From Cotesia glomerata (Eukaryota > Arthropoda > Insecta > Hymenoptera > Braconidae): a stretch of DNA of 64,000 nt. The first letter of the stretch is position 1, and each line of letters opens with the position of its first letter. A program made the position numbers and the translations under genes. Positions 21,502-33,295 of this stretch are shown piece by piece. The notes under the pieces are model-generated. The model ran no database searches and was not told the DNA's origin. It saw only the letters and a list, made by a program, of their open reading frames with translations. Location of the stretch: NCBI RefSeq assembly GCF_020080835.1, contig NC_058158.1:7130001-7194000 (forward strand), given 5' to 3'.

Positions 21502-24500
21502 CTAATCTACTGAATTATCATTTTTTTTAACAATTTCATTAGATTTAGCTTCTACCTTTGGTTTTGGTCGATGGGTATCCACTGCATCTATCGGTAACCG
21601 AATCCGCTCTACTTTGCAACCATATGCAACTGGTGTTAATTTTAATATCGTATGCAAAGGTACTTGTAAGTATGGTAACTCATCTAAAAGAGATATATAT
21701 TCTGAATATATTACGGAAATTAATTAATAAATTTTATTATCTGTAATAGTAGTTATTGAAGATATAATTTATTACTACTTACCAGAGTTCTTGTCAAGAA
21801 AATAAGCAAGTAAACAACGTAGAACAGCTTGGTGAGTAACAACTAAAACATTTCCTTGTCTCTCGAGTTCCATTATCACCGGTTCAAGGCGAGCTACTAA
21901 ATCTTCATAACTCTCACCTCTTGGATAACGGTATGAAAATTTATTTTGGTCCCGTGCAGCAAAATCTGTTGGGTATTTACTAGCTATTTCTTCATAAGTC
22001 ATTTCTTCACATATTCCCTGGAAGGTAAAATTTAATTTATTTTTTCTGAAATAAAATAAAATAAATAGGGTAAAAGACCCCATTACTGACACTTGATTTG
22101 ATTTTGGTACTTATTCAATTAATAAAATCATTAGTTTCAATAATGAATATATTACAGAGAAAAGTTTTATATTAAATAAAAACTAGCAATGCATGGGTTA
22201 TATTCGAAAACAAAAATGCACGGATTAAATTCAAAAACAATACTTGATGAACATTTATAAAACTACAAATTTTAATGCTACATTTAATAATATAGAAACT
22301 ATTACTCAAAGTTTTAAATTAAATAAAATGAAAAATTTTATATGATTATTTTCGAAAATAATCAGTTACTTTCATTTGTTTCTTCCATTTAAACTGTACG
22401 TATATGTTTTGTAGTTCTGTACAGAAAAAAATATTAACTTGAATCAAGTAAAAAATCCTTGAACCAAGAAAATAATTTTGAAAAATTTCACTGATTTAAT
22501 CAAGACAAAAAATTCTTGAATCCAGTAAAATTTACTTAAATCAAGAAAAATTTCTTTGTTTAAAAATTTTTTTACTCAAATCAAGAAGATAAAGTTCTTC
22601 AGAATTATTTACTTGATTCAAGTTAATTTTTTTTCTGTGTGTAGTTTTGTAGTTTTTTGTAAGTATATTTACTGCAAAACGAATGAAAGTATTTGTCAGA
22701 CGCTATAACAAATGAATTTTGCTATGAGTTTACTATTATAAGTACTGTGAATTCGGTTGCTATAAACGATTTGTCGCTATAAGCAATCTTGTTATAAGCG
22801 GTTTTCGGCTTGAGAATTTTATATGTAATAGAGACGAGACTTAAAAATTTCATCGCAATAACCAGCACGTCGCTTTAAGCGAAGTCGCTGTAAACGGTTT
22901 TGACTGTAATTCTAATCTTCAAGACCTTTAGATTAAAAAAATTTTTAATTTTTATTCCAAATAGAACATTTTGTCATTGAAAGAAAAATTGCCACTAATA
23001 GTAGAATAGGGGTTAAAGGTGCCACTAATGGGGGCTTTTACCTTAATTATTACTGAGTAATAATTTAAATAAAGATAAAAAATCTTACAGCATCAATTTC
23101 ATTTAAAGCTTTCCACCTTTCCTGTGGAGCATTAACGTCAGCAGCTGTTTGAATAGTTCTCTTCAACCAGCTAGTCCATACACGTAAATTCTGTATATCC
23201 TGTTCATCAATATATTCAGCAAGTGCTTTGACGTATTGTCGTCCTCGATCGCTGAGATCGGGATTACCTCCGATTCTTCCTTCTAAATTCATCATACTCT
23301 CACCGTGCCTCGTTAAATAAATAGTGCGCGGTACAATGTGAATATTCATCAAGTAATAAACTATTCTACTTTGTATATGACCCTCATGTTTATACACCAG
23401 CACCTTTTCTCCAGTATTGTATATTTTCATAAATGACAAATTAGGTTCTTTACTCTCGTCTAGTGCCTCGTATTTTTCCTGATAATGTTCAATTCTTAGC
23501 GTAAAATCCGCTAGTACTTCTTCTTTATTCATATTCGCATAATCTGGACTGCTTACCTTTACCTTTAGCATAATAAAAAATAAAAATCAATTATCAATAT
23601 TATATATAGAGATAAATAATATTGTACCTTTACACTAGGGTGGCGCAAAAAAACCGACTACTTTTTTTTTTTTTAGTCTCGAGTAAAAAAATGTCAGTTT
23701 TTTATGTTTTAAGAGCCCTCTCCAAAGAACAGTTAAAAAAAAAAATTTTTAAGAGGTCGCTCCAAATTTTTTTAAATTTCAGAGTCAAAAAATGCTACAG
23801 TCAACGCTCTCTGTATTTGACTCGCCCGTACAGGACCATTCTCTGTATTTGACTCGTCCTTATCCATAAGAGCTGTGTAAAATCGTCAAATACAGAGGAA
23901 GAATGTGGTCCAATACAGAGAGCGTCGACTGTAATCCAATTAAATAGTCACTAATAAATTAAAAAAAAATTATGAGCGACCTTTTAAGATTCACATTTTG
24001 ATCTGAAACTTTCAGGAAAACTTTTTTTTTTGGTCTATAAAATTATGACGTAACGAGAAAAAAAATTAAAAAATTCGATTTTTGAAATTTATAAAAATTT
24101 GGAGCGACCTCTTAAAAATTTTTTTTTAAGCTGTCCTTTCGAGAGAGCTCTTAAAACATCAAAAACTAACATTTTTTTACTTGAGACTCAAAAAAAAAAA
24201 AATAGTATGGTTTTTTTGCGCCACCCTACTATACATATTTACAATAAATCAATAATAATAATAATAATACGAACCTCCATAATATTTTGTTCAACAATTT
24301 CCGGATCGTCACAAATAGACTCTACAAAAAAAAGTTTAAATCCCATTTTTTCAACAACAATATCATGAATCATTTGTCTCCTTTCGGTTGTTGAATTAGT
24401 GGCATCAAAAACAGCAACTTCGCCGTCACCGCTCTCCAGCCAATGACAAACATCATTAAGCGCATCAACAGCGCACTGGGTTCTTATAGCCATCGCTTTT

Positions 24501-25428
24501 ATATTATCAGGACGAAAAAAATCATGACATTTGTATGCTGTTGTAGCATGTCGTCTATATTCACCTAAATTGAAGACCTTCGTGTTTATACCAATCCAGT
24601 TTAAGTATCTACATAATTTTTTTGATATATATGTTTTTCCACGTGCTGGTAAGCCGACCATTGCTATTACATGAGGCTTATTTACAAAATTTTCTCGTTC
24701 ACCTGAAAAATTACAATCATTATAATAAAAATCTAAATAATTTAAAAATATAAATTTGTATTTTATCATTGAAAAAAAAAAAGATTATTATAAATTTATA
24801 ATGAATTGACTCGTTCAATGTCCATATGTAGGTGATAAGATTGAGTTAATGATACCAATAAAAACTTAAATACAAATTTACTACACCATATTGTAGTCAA
24901 TAAAAAAAAATTTTTAATTTGCAAGCAGTTTGTATAATATGTATGTATTTTTTTTTTATTAATATTTGTCCTCGATATGATATCTTGAATGAGCAAGGAG
25001 GCTAGAGGTTAGTGACAAATATCAGTGATACAAAAAATATATAATAATAATAATTATTAAAATGCATATGACTATGTATTACGTAGAGAATTTTTACTAT
25101 TGTTTGTCAATTGACGTAAGCGATAATTTAAAAAAATATACTCAATGACTAGTTATCTATTACTCAAATAATTGCTCAATATAGCAAGCAACAGTGTCAA
25201 CAATAACTCGAGTTATATTAATTATTGATTTACTCTACATACCGCCTTACCTGTTAATATAATTACATTTTTGTAAATATATTGTAATCCACAACAACAA
25301 TAATAATAATATTAATTAATTAATTAATTAATAAATATACCTCGAATGGGAAATGGCTTTGTTTGAATAGTATCTGAGGTCGGTGGTGTATAATGCCCCT
25401 CGGTGTTTCGATCAGTCATCTTGCTCAT
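21502..25428 (-). CDS. Pfrx: 6-phosphofructo-2-kinase/fructose-2,6-bisphosphatase
   Basis: Five exons read 25428-25341, 24702-24275, 23562-23089, 22017-21783 and 21683-21502, giving 468 residues (family about 450-530). The N-terminal kinase half has the P-loop GLPARGKTY (46-54), GEYRR and DATNSTTERR. The C-terminal bisphosphatase half has LTRHGES with the phospho-acceptor His about 258, NEID (catalytic Glu) and VTHQAVLRCLLAYFLDK with the second His about 392. It makes and breaks fructose-2,6-bisphosphate, the activator of phosphofructokinase-1, in the cytosol. The exon 2-3 junction NIME^VKVSSPDY was chosen over a nearby AG because it keeps the conserved VK. The exon 3-4 junction gives NEIDA^GICEEMTYEEI. 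The C-terminal tail is short and Lys-rich. Introns 2 and 3 carry nested miniature elements. Confidence 0.95.
22066..23045. mobile_element. Nested TA-bounded element in PFK-2/FBPase-2 intron 3
   Basis: The outer ends are TAGGGTAAAAGACCCCATTA and the complement of TAAGGTAAAAGCCCCCATTA. The same ends, in the opposite order and with a much shorter interior, recur at 33710-34016 in a Cdc16 intron. Inside sits a second element at about 22420-22643 (TACAGAAAAAAATATTAACTTG with matching complement at its other end). A third sits at about 22690-22912 (right end GTAAACGGTTTTGACTGTA, interior rich in CTATAA and CGCTATAAGC). No coding capacity. Confidence 0.65.
23636..24228. mobile_element. TA-bounded element with about 95-bp terminal repeats in PFK-2/FBPase-2 intron 2
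   Basis: The ends are TAGGGTGGCGCAAAAAAACC and its exact complement; the inverted arms stay recognisable for about 95 bp (…ATGTTTTAAGAGC…). A smaller element of about 138 bp with TACAGTCAACGCTCTCTGTA ends is nested inside at 23796-23933. ORFs on either strand here are repeat read-through. Confidence 0.75.
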
Positions 25429-27230
25429 TGGTAATTTTATTTATAAAAATACCCAGTTGTAATTTTAAAGTAAAATATCACACAAATACTTTTTTAATTT
25501 TTTAAAAAAACTAAATACTCAACAACATAAAAATTTATAAGATCACAGACAAAATTTTATATTTTTTAACCCTCAAATTTTAAAAGATATTACAGAAGAC
25601 TTTTAAAGTCTTATTGTCTGGTCAAGGACGAGATTTAGTAATATTATTCATAATTATTATTATTATTTTTATAATTAAATAAACTTTTTCACTTTTTTAT
25701 TTTAATAATAACTTATTATTAATAATAATAAACGATACTGTTGCAGTGATCACTTTTAACCAGTAACTGGTTCGATGGTAAAGTGATAGCTGATGATATA
25801 TCAGAGTAGAGCTGAGAGTGCGTGGTGGCTTTCAATTGCAAGCTTTTGAATGTTTAAACGCACGCGCACTTTAATAATATGTCATTATTACTACATACAC
25901 AATTGACAAGAGCGCAGTAATGTATATATAAATAAAAAAAAAAATTTCTTTTAATTAATTGTCAAATTTTTAATTTATTAAATTTATTAAATAAATTAGT
26001 TATTATTTTTTTAAGTTTATTTTACTGAAAAATTACACTGAATCCTCGCCAGACTTTAACTGGATCAACAATTGTGTCAAATGAAACCCAGCAAGTTTTA
26101 TTACTTGACCGTGAAATCCGACTATTTCAAGATCATCAATGTTTAGACTATCAAAATTTATATATCGTCACTACTTTATTAATTATTTTTATATACAGTG
26201 ATATAAAGACAGTAGGAGGAGAAGATTTAGTTTTATGAGAAATATCAAGACTAAACTGACGTTAACCAGCAGATTTTTAAGTTTAACTGGCCGCAGAAGT
26301 CGAAGCCCCACTGCTATTACTTAAAATCACGCGACTCGTGTACTCGCCAGTCACCAGTACTCGCATCTTTCAAGTTCATATATACTACGTACATATACGT
26401 GAACTTACGTCACAATCACGTACGTTGACTAGCTCTTTTTCTTCCGGTTTGGCGCCATGTATAATATATATAACATTTTTTATCCTCACTTCAATTATTC
26501 ATGCTTAAAAAAATTACGTTGATTCACATCATTAGGTTTCATTCTGATAAATACTCATGCGTTTATTTATTTAGCAATTCTTTTTTTCAATTATCAAAAT
26601 AATTTAATTTATTAAATAAATAACTTTACAAATTAGTCTAATTGTAGATCCGAGTCAAAATTTCCGATATCAGAATTACAGCACCAAAATATATGATACT
26701 AAAGTATGAAAATTAAGTTAGCCGATATCTGAAAATTAAAAAAATTTTTTTCTATTAAAAAAATTGGTACAAAAAAAAATTTTTAAAAATGTCACTTGTA
26801 AAAAACTTGAAAAATTGTAAGTGCAATTTTTAAAAAATATTTTTTTGTTCTAATTTAATTAATAAAGAAAAATCAACAAAATAAAAACGTCGGCTAACTT
26901 TAGTAATAATACTAAAGTTAGCCGACATTTTTAATAATTAAATTAAAAGAAAAAAATATTTTTAAAAAATTGCACTTACAGTTTTTAAAGTTTTTTACAA
27001 ATGAAAATTTTTTTTCTTTTTGTCTGTAGTCATTTTTTTAGTAAAAAAAAAATTAAAAAATTTTCAAGTGTCGGCTAACGTAATTTTCATCGAAAATATT
27101 TAGTATGAAAACATTTAATGATAACTTCCGTAATTTTTTTTTTATTACAATTATTTTCGTGATAATCAAAAGTTTATCGTGATCATTTTTGACAGACCCT
27201 CTAGTTAAAATTAATTGAAGTAAAATTTAA
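25429..27230. other. Upstream region of PFK-2/FBPase-2 and 3' region of the hydrolase gene
   Basis: The stretch 25740-26460 is less AT-rich and probably includes the PFK-2/FBPase-2 promoter. A cluster of ACGT-containing words (TACGTACATATACGTG, TTACGTCAC, CACGTACG) lies at about 26385-26425. Two AGTTAGCCGAC-family miniature elements follow, at about 26703-26908 and 26910-27091, standing almost head to head. Confidence 0.5.
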
Positions 27231-29090
27231 TTAAGCGTATTTAGATATAAAAGGATTCATAATCTCCGAAACAGTGGCAGCATTGCTCATATGAAAATGA
27301 TGCGTCCCAGGTACGGTGTGGAAGCGAAAGTCATCAGAGACTTCTTTCAATTCTTCGAGTACGTCATAGTAAAATTCTTTGGGCTCGTTGTGTTTCGAAT
27401 TTTCACCTTTTATAATCATGTAGGGGCAGTGAATTTGACGGGCGAGTAATTTAAGATGGTCGTGCGTGTATCCTGTGTCCGTCAAAAATAATTTGACTCG
27501 TGGATCGCGGTGAAAGTACATAGTACCGTCTTCTTTTTTAGTAACACCGCGCTCCATCAATATTTTACATAATTCAACGTCCAAAGAGTTTCTGGAGGCT
27601 TTTATCCATCGTGTTATCGCTTCCTCCTCGACATAGCTTGGAACAGGCGTCGTAAATTTTTCATAGCTGAAAAACTGATTCCATTCTCTGGCGAATAACG
27701 GTAGATGTTTTACGGCGTTGAGTGATGGGTACTTGAAGTAATCAAAGGCTACTACAAATTTAACATTGTCAGGAAATAATGACGTGTAATTGAAAGTTAC
27801 CATGCCGCCTAAGGAGTGGCCCATCAGCCCAAATTTTTCCATTCCAAAGTATTCTTTTATGCGATGAATTGTTTGGACGTACAGAAGAGTATTGTACATG
27901 AGCCCTTTGGGGATCCAGCTGGAGAATCCATGACCTGGAAGGTCTATAGCTAGCAGAGATATATTTGATGGTAAGTTTACTGCCAGGGGATCGAAAGAAC
28001 ATGAATTGTCTTGCCAGCCATGCAAAGCTATTATTGGCGGTGCGTCTGTTGGTCCCCAATGTTTACCTGTAATTATTTTTAATCTTAGTAATCAAACGAT
28101 TTAAAAAATAATGAAAATTAATTTAGCAGATATTTAATCATTTTTAGAATTTTTGTTAGTAAATAAGTTTCGAGAAAAAAAATAAGAAAAAAAAATTGAC
28201 ATGTAGAAATTTTAAAAGAGTGAATTTTTAGAATTAATTTAATTGTTAAATAAAATTAAAAATCGATCAAGTGACAGCTAACTTTAATGTCATTAAAAAA
28301 TAATAACTATAATATTTTGCAATGAAAATTAAATTAGCCGACACTTGAAAATTTTGATAATTTATTTTATTTAAAAATAATTTTTAAAAAATTAAAACAA
28401 AAATTTTCACATGTAGAAAATTTGAAAAATTATTCGTGGAATTTTTTAAAAATAGTTTTTTAGTTATAATTTTAATTTAAAAAAAAAATCAAAAATTTTT
28501 TAGCGTCGGCTAACTTAATTTTCATTATTTTGCAATGAAAATTAAGTTAGCAGACATATAACAACTTAGATAGTTTTTTTTATTGAAAAAATTATTACAA
28601 AAAAATAAAAATAAAATTTAATTTGTAAAAAAATTTTAAGTGCAAATTTAAAAAAATTAATTTCCAGTTCTAATTTAATAAATAAAAAATAAAAATCAAA
28701 AACGTCAACTGAGTATTATTATTTTGTAAATGAAAATTAATTTAGCAGATAATTAATAATTTTTTTAACAAATAAATTATAGTAAAAAAAAATTGACAAG
28801 TAGAAATTTCAAAAATTTTTAAAAATAATTTTTTAGAACAAATTTGTTTGTTAAAAAAAATTAAAAAATGATCAAGTGACAGCTAACTTTAACGTCACTG
28901 TAACTTAGTTATAAAATAATAATTTTTTTGTATAAAAAAATTTTTTTTACTCACCAGCTAATTTACCCCATGGCACTTTAATTTCAACTTCCTTAAATTT
29001 TTTTCCAGATGAAAATTTCCGTTGTTGAAATTGAACTGTCAATTTAGAAGACTGATTTTTTAATACTCTATTGCAAATGCGTGCGAGCAT
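27231..29090 (-). CDS. Alpha/beta-fold serine hydrolase (SERHL/kraken-like), probably mitochondrial
   Basis: Two exons, 29090-28955 and 28066-27231, join at codon 46 to give 323 residues, the normal size for this family. After the start, residues 1-32 are Arg/Lys/Ser-rich without acids (MLARICNRVLKN … QQRKFSSGKK), typical of a mitochondrial presequence. The fold markers are LHGWQDN (oxyanion loop), DLPGHG, the nucleophile elbow GHSLGG with Ser about 130, and PGTHHFHM with the catalytic His about 301 or 302. The nearest relatives I know are serine hydrolase-like protein SERHL2 and Drosophila kraken; the substrate is unknown. The start was chosen because it is the first ATG in frame and gives the presequence. 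The 888-bp intron is packed with four miniature elements. Confidence 0.85.
28108..28896. mobile_element. Four miniature elements of two families in the hydrolase intron
   Basis: About 28108-28292 and 28728-28896 are of the TTTAGCAGATA/GACAGCTAACTTTAA type. About 28320-28525 and 28533-28715 are of the TTAGCCGACA/GTCGGCTAACTT type, the last one diverged. Each is 170-205 bp and together they fill nearly all of the intron. Confidence 0.7.
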
Positions 29091-30103
29091 GTTGACTGAC
29101 TGCGGAAAACAAATACAAATTAATTAAATTAATGAAAGAGTGACACTTGGTGATTGTTAGAAAAATAAGGTGGAGGTGGTTATTATAGTGGACTTTGAAC
29201 TTGCACATGAGAAGCGTGAGTAAACTGAGCCGTGTAATGAAACACGAGTAATAAGCTAATTATTTATCAGTTGTATCATTTTATTAGATTAATGTAAGCA
29301 AACAAGTTAATATAATAGATAACAAACCATTGCGCGATGAGTGTGCAGAAAAATACTTTAACGTCACTTTCAATCGCTGATACTCCGAGATGAAATTTAA
29401 ATAATTGAGTATAGAGAGATTCAATCCAGCTAGAAAATCTAATCTATTAACGTTTCAGGGTTATGACGCGCAACTTCACACCTTCTGATGCATTTTTGTT
29501 TCTTGGAAGCGTGTGTGTATTATATGGAGACTATAGACGTGTCTAGTCTTCTTAGTGTGTGTGTTTTTTTCTTCACACGACAAGTGGAATAAGTCAACTA
29601 CAAAGATAATAATAATATATTTAATTTAATTTTCATTATGTATGCTTTTAGGTAGAATATATATTTTTATATACTGTTTACATTACCAATAAATGCCTTC
29701 GGTCCCCAAAAAATACATTAATTGAAAGCACATATTTTTTAATAATGTCTGTGATAATTTGTCGTTAGACTTAATTATATGTTAAGCATTATAAACAAAT
29801 TTATCTTTATCTTATTATTATTATTTATTTTTTTTTTTAAAACATCCAAGAGTTAAGATTGTAAGATGATAAAATATATTTCCTTTTTATCGATATTTGT
29901 ATATTGCGCGATATAATTGACACCGGAAATTTCGAAAATTTTTCTATAAATAATTTTGTTAGAAAAAATTAATTTGTGATCAATAAAAATGAAAATGAGA
30001 TTAGTAGACTTCTGAAAATTTTTAGGAATTTTCTTATTTAAAAAATTATTACAAAAAAGTAAAAATAGAATATCGTTTTTATTTGGATAGCGTATTTTAC
30101 AAA
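29091..30103. other. Upstream region of the hydrolase gene
   Basis: The first 600 bp past the start codon have mixed composition and should hold the hydrolase promoter. After about 29600 the sequence is plain AT-rich DNA. A 90-residue minus-strand ORF at 29853-30125 has low-complexity composition, and I do not accept it as a gene. Confidence 0.5.
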
Positions 30104-30111
30104 ACTGTATA

Positions 30112-30777
30112 TGGGTTGCAGTCAACTAGTCAGATTGACAACATTCCGAATTAATAAATTACTAGAACTTAGAAAGTAAATATTAAATGTAATTTAAAAT
30201 AATTAATTTTCCAAATTTTGAAATTCCGAAAAATATAGTCTTAAATAAAAAAAAAACTAAAGCTATATTAATAGAATCTTTCAAAGTCACAAAGTCTCAA
30301 TAAATTAAAAAACATAACAACGAAAATTTGTACGCCAAAATGAATGAACAGACGAACACTCATTTAGCCGAAAAATGTAAATAATTTTATATTTAAATTA
30401 GAAATTTTTTTTAATTAATTTTATTTTAATTTACAAGCATGTATATAAAACACTTAAATTTCATGCTTGTAAAGGTGGACCATCTAAGAAAAATTTCCAA
30501 TTTTTTGGATGAGTAATTTTTGGCCGAATTATTCGGATGAATATACGTCGGAACGAACCTTTTTCGAAATCAAATTAATTTTAACTCTTGAGGGATATAA
30601 GATTTATATTTACTTATATTCGATAACCCGGTGTTTTATAATTTACAAAATTGTTTTTCGGCTGGTATTCTATTTAAGCTTATGTATTTTATAAACTTTG
30701 AATGTAGCGGAATTTTAAATTTTCTAGAGTTTTAATAATTCGGAATGTTGTCGATCTGACTGGTTGACCGCAACCCA
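30112..30777. mobile_element. 666-bp element, hAT-like
   Basis: The terminal inverted repeats begin TGGGTTGCAGTCAACTAGTC on the left; the right end is the near-complement (GACTGGTTGACCGCAACCCA). The arms remain similar for about 55 bp, through ACAACATTCCGAATTA. ACTGTATA on the left and ACTGTATC on the right make an imperfect 8-bp target duplication, as for hAT elements. It has no transposase. Confidence 0.65.
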
Positions 30778-30861
30778 ACTGTATCTTATATGTCTTAATT
30801 TAATTATTTACATTTGCATGTACACTAACTTTTGATTTAATTTTTAACATATCGTGTTCCA

Positions 30862-31253
30862 GATGCCATAAGGGCGTATACCGGCAAAAGGTCCCGGTGA
30901 AAAGCCATAAGGGCGTATAAAAATTTTTTTTTCGGGAATCAACGTAGTTTCATCTGAAATGTGCAGAAATGCGAAAAAAAATTTCATACGCCTTTATGGC
31001 ACCCGGGACCCATCTCGGATGCCATAAGGACGTATAAAAAAAAATTTTTTTTTGTAATCGACGTATTTTTGTATGAAACGTGTAGAATTTTTTTTGGACT
31101 TAGAAAAAAAAAACAGAATTTTTATTATACGCCCTTATGGCATCCGAGGTGGATCCCGGGAGCCATAAAGGTGTATAAAAAAATTTTTTTTTCGGGAATC
31201 AACGTAGTATCGTCCGAAATGTACAGAAATGCAAAAAAAAATTTATACTAAAA
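30862..31253. repeat. Cluster of four inverted/direct GCCATAAGGGCGTATA units
   Basis: Alternating orientations of GCCATAAGGGCGTATAAAAA occur near 30865, 30915, 30990 (inverted), 31021, 31128 (inverted) and 31162. They are separated by two near-identical GGGAATCAACGTAGT stretches and by G/C-rich joints (CCCGGGACC, CCCGGGAGCC). It resembles tandem inverted-repeat elements inserted into each other. The 96-residue ORF through it is read-through. Confidence 0.6.
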
Positions 31254-32016
31254 ATTTAGACATTATCGTTTAATTATAAATTAAATAATAATTATTAATT
31301 ATAAATTAAATACAAGATTATAATTGTTAATTATTTTAACTTAATTTTGCTTAACTACAATATCATATAAAGTTAGATTTTAACAGTAAATGTTATTTAA
31401 CAATCTTATTTTTGTTTAGTTACATATGGTTTTGTATTATTCTTTGTTACTTTAGAACAAGGGTCTATTGAATTTCACACGTGTCTTTTACGACTTTTCC
31501 TCATAGGGTTTTAAGTTCCATGTGGCGAGAAATAGTCCTTGAATTATTCAAGTACTTTTTATGGGTTCTGAGAATTCGGTTACAATGTCCTTTTGTACCG
31601 AAATATGTTTCTTTATTTTATTTTATTTTCTTTTGTAAATAAAACAGAGTTAACTAAAAGATGTTTATTACAACTGGTAAGAGTAAAAGCATCAAATAAA
31701 TGATTTGAATATTTACTTCGAATATAAAATTTAACTAATTTTAATCATTTAATATTTATTAATTTGAATATTTCATTTGAATTCGCGCTCTCATAATAGA
31801 TAGCGCTCTAATAATAGGTAGCGTCACCTGCTGGATGCACTAGGTGCATTACAACTGTAATGGTTACTTATTATTATTCAAGTGTTTGAATTGAACACAT
31901 GGTGTAACTTAACCTCTCTTTCAATATTTACGTTTATATTTTCTAAAAAATAGAAAAATCCTTTGCAACCTAAAAAAATATTTACATTAAAAATTAAAAA
32001 GTGAAATTAAATAAAA
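31254..32016. other. Spacer and promoter side of RPB8
   Basis: No gene is seen in the first 500 bp. The last 230 bp before the start codon contain a pair of TAGCGCTCT/TAGCGTCACC words at about 31800-31830. This may be the housekeeping promoter, but no TATA box is evident. Confidence 0.4.
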
Positions 32017-32472
32017 ATGGCTGGTGTTTTATTTGAAGATATTTTTAACGTAAAAGACATTGATGCTGAAGGAAAAAAATTCGACCGTGTTAGTCGATTG
32101 CATTGCGAATCCGAGTCCTTTAAAATGGACTTGATACTAGACATCAACAGTTGGCTTTACCCCATGGAACTTGGTGATAAATTCCGTCTAGTCCTCGCCA
32201 CGACGTTGAGAGAAGACGGATACCCTGACGGTGGAGACTGGACAGCAATCGAGCAAGAAGGAGGATCAAGAGCGGACAGTTTTGAGTACGTTATGTCCGG
32301 CAAGGTTTATCGTATGGAAGGTGACGAGTCGACTAACGAACCAGGAAGCCGTCTCTCAGCTTACGTTTCTTTTGGAGGACTTCTGATGAGACTTCAAGGC
32401 GACGCGAATAATCTTCACGGGTTTGAAATCGACCAGCACATGTATTTGTTGATGAAAAGACTTGCCTTTTAG
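32017..32472 (+). CDS. Rpb8: RNA polymerases I, II and III shared subunit RPB8 (RPABC3)
   Basis: An uninterrupted frame of 151 residues (human 150) begins MAGVLFEDIFNVKDIDAEGK and matches the whole family: SRLHCESESFKMDLILD, LYPMELGDKFRLVLATTL, YVMSGKVYR, SAYVSFGGLLMRLQG and the C-terminal LLMKRLAF. RPB8 is an OB-fold-like structural subunit common to all three nuclear RNA polymerases. The GC-richer coding sequence stands out from its surroundings. It is unspliced, and Cdc16 begins 437 bp downstream on the same strand. AATAAA at 32549-32554 is a likely polyadenylation signal. Confidence 0.97.
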   Translation: MAGVLFEDIFNVKDIDAEGKKFDRVSRLHCESESFKMDLILDINSWLYPMELGDKFRLVLATTLREDGYPDGGDWTAIEQEGGSRADSFEYVMSGKVYRMEGDESTNEPGSRLSAYVSFGGLLMRLQGDANNLHGFEIDQHMYLLMKRLAF

Positions 32473-32909
32473 TTTATTTATCTAGGTTATCCACTTAAGA
32501 CTATTATCTAGATAATAATGTATGAAAATTTTGATATTGTTACTCAGTAATAAACCAACTGTTCATCAGAAATTAAAAAATTATTTTGAGAATTCAACTA
32601 GACATTTGTTTGATAAATAAATAAATAAATAATTGTTAATTATAATTCTTTTGATTATTTACTTATTAATTGTAAGCTTAGTCCTTAATTATTATATAGT
32701 TAAAAAAAATATTTTGTAGATAAAGTAGATCCTGACTTTTCATATTTACTTGTTTAGTTTTCAGTTACCGGTTCATAACCTTAAAAATAAAATGTATATT
32801 TATGTTTTTCTACTTATTTTTATTGATAATTAAAATAACTTGTATAATAATAAATAATTATTTAATAATAAAAAAATAGACATTTGTTGTAGAATTTAAT
32901 AAAATAAAA
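32473..32909. other. RPB8 3'-UTR and Cdc16 promoter region
   Basis: A short AT-rich spacer with the AATAAA at 32549-32554. No element or other gene is recognised. Confidence 0.5.
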
Positions 32910-33257
32910 ATGTCACGACTAGAGTCTGATATTGATTGCAATGGAATGCAAAATGAAAGTGACTCTAAAAACATTAATTTAGACAATTTTAGAAAGCTAG
33001 TCAAATCTTATATAGATGCGGTAAGTCAAAAAATTATTAAAAAAATTTTTTTTAATTAAAAAATTAATAAAAAATACTTTTTATCCAGCACCTGTACAGT
33101 GCAGCATTATTTTGGGCTGATAAGGTGGTTTCTTTGGGCAACGAGGAACCCAGGGATATCTGTACCCTTGGACAATGTATGTATTTGATGAAACAATATC
33201 ACAGAGCTGCTCATTTAATTAAAAGTCGAGGCTTGGAGAAGGTAATTAATGATTTGT

Positions 33258-33295
<38 letters not shown>

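Noticed and set aside
23622..24368. Short ORFs within the TAGGGTGGCGC element
   Set aside because: Lie in the inverted arms of a non-coding element and mirror each other.
30961..31251. 96-residue ORF with internal similarity (FHTPLWHP / YTPLWHP)
   Set aside because: The repeats come from the GCCATAAGGGCGTATA inverted units. The frame is an accident of a tandem repeat.
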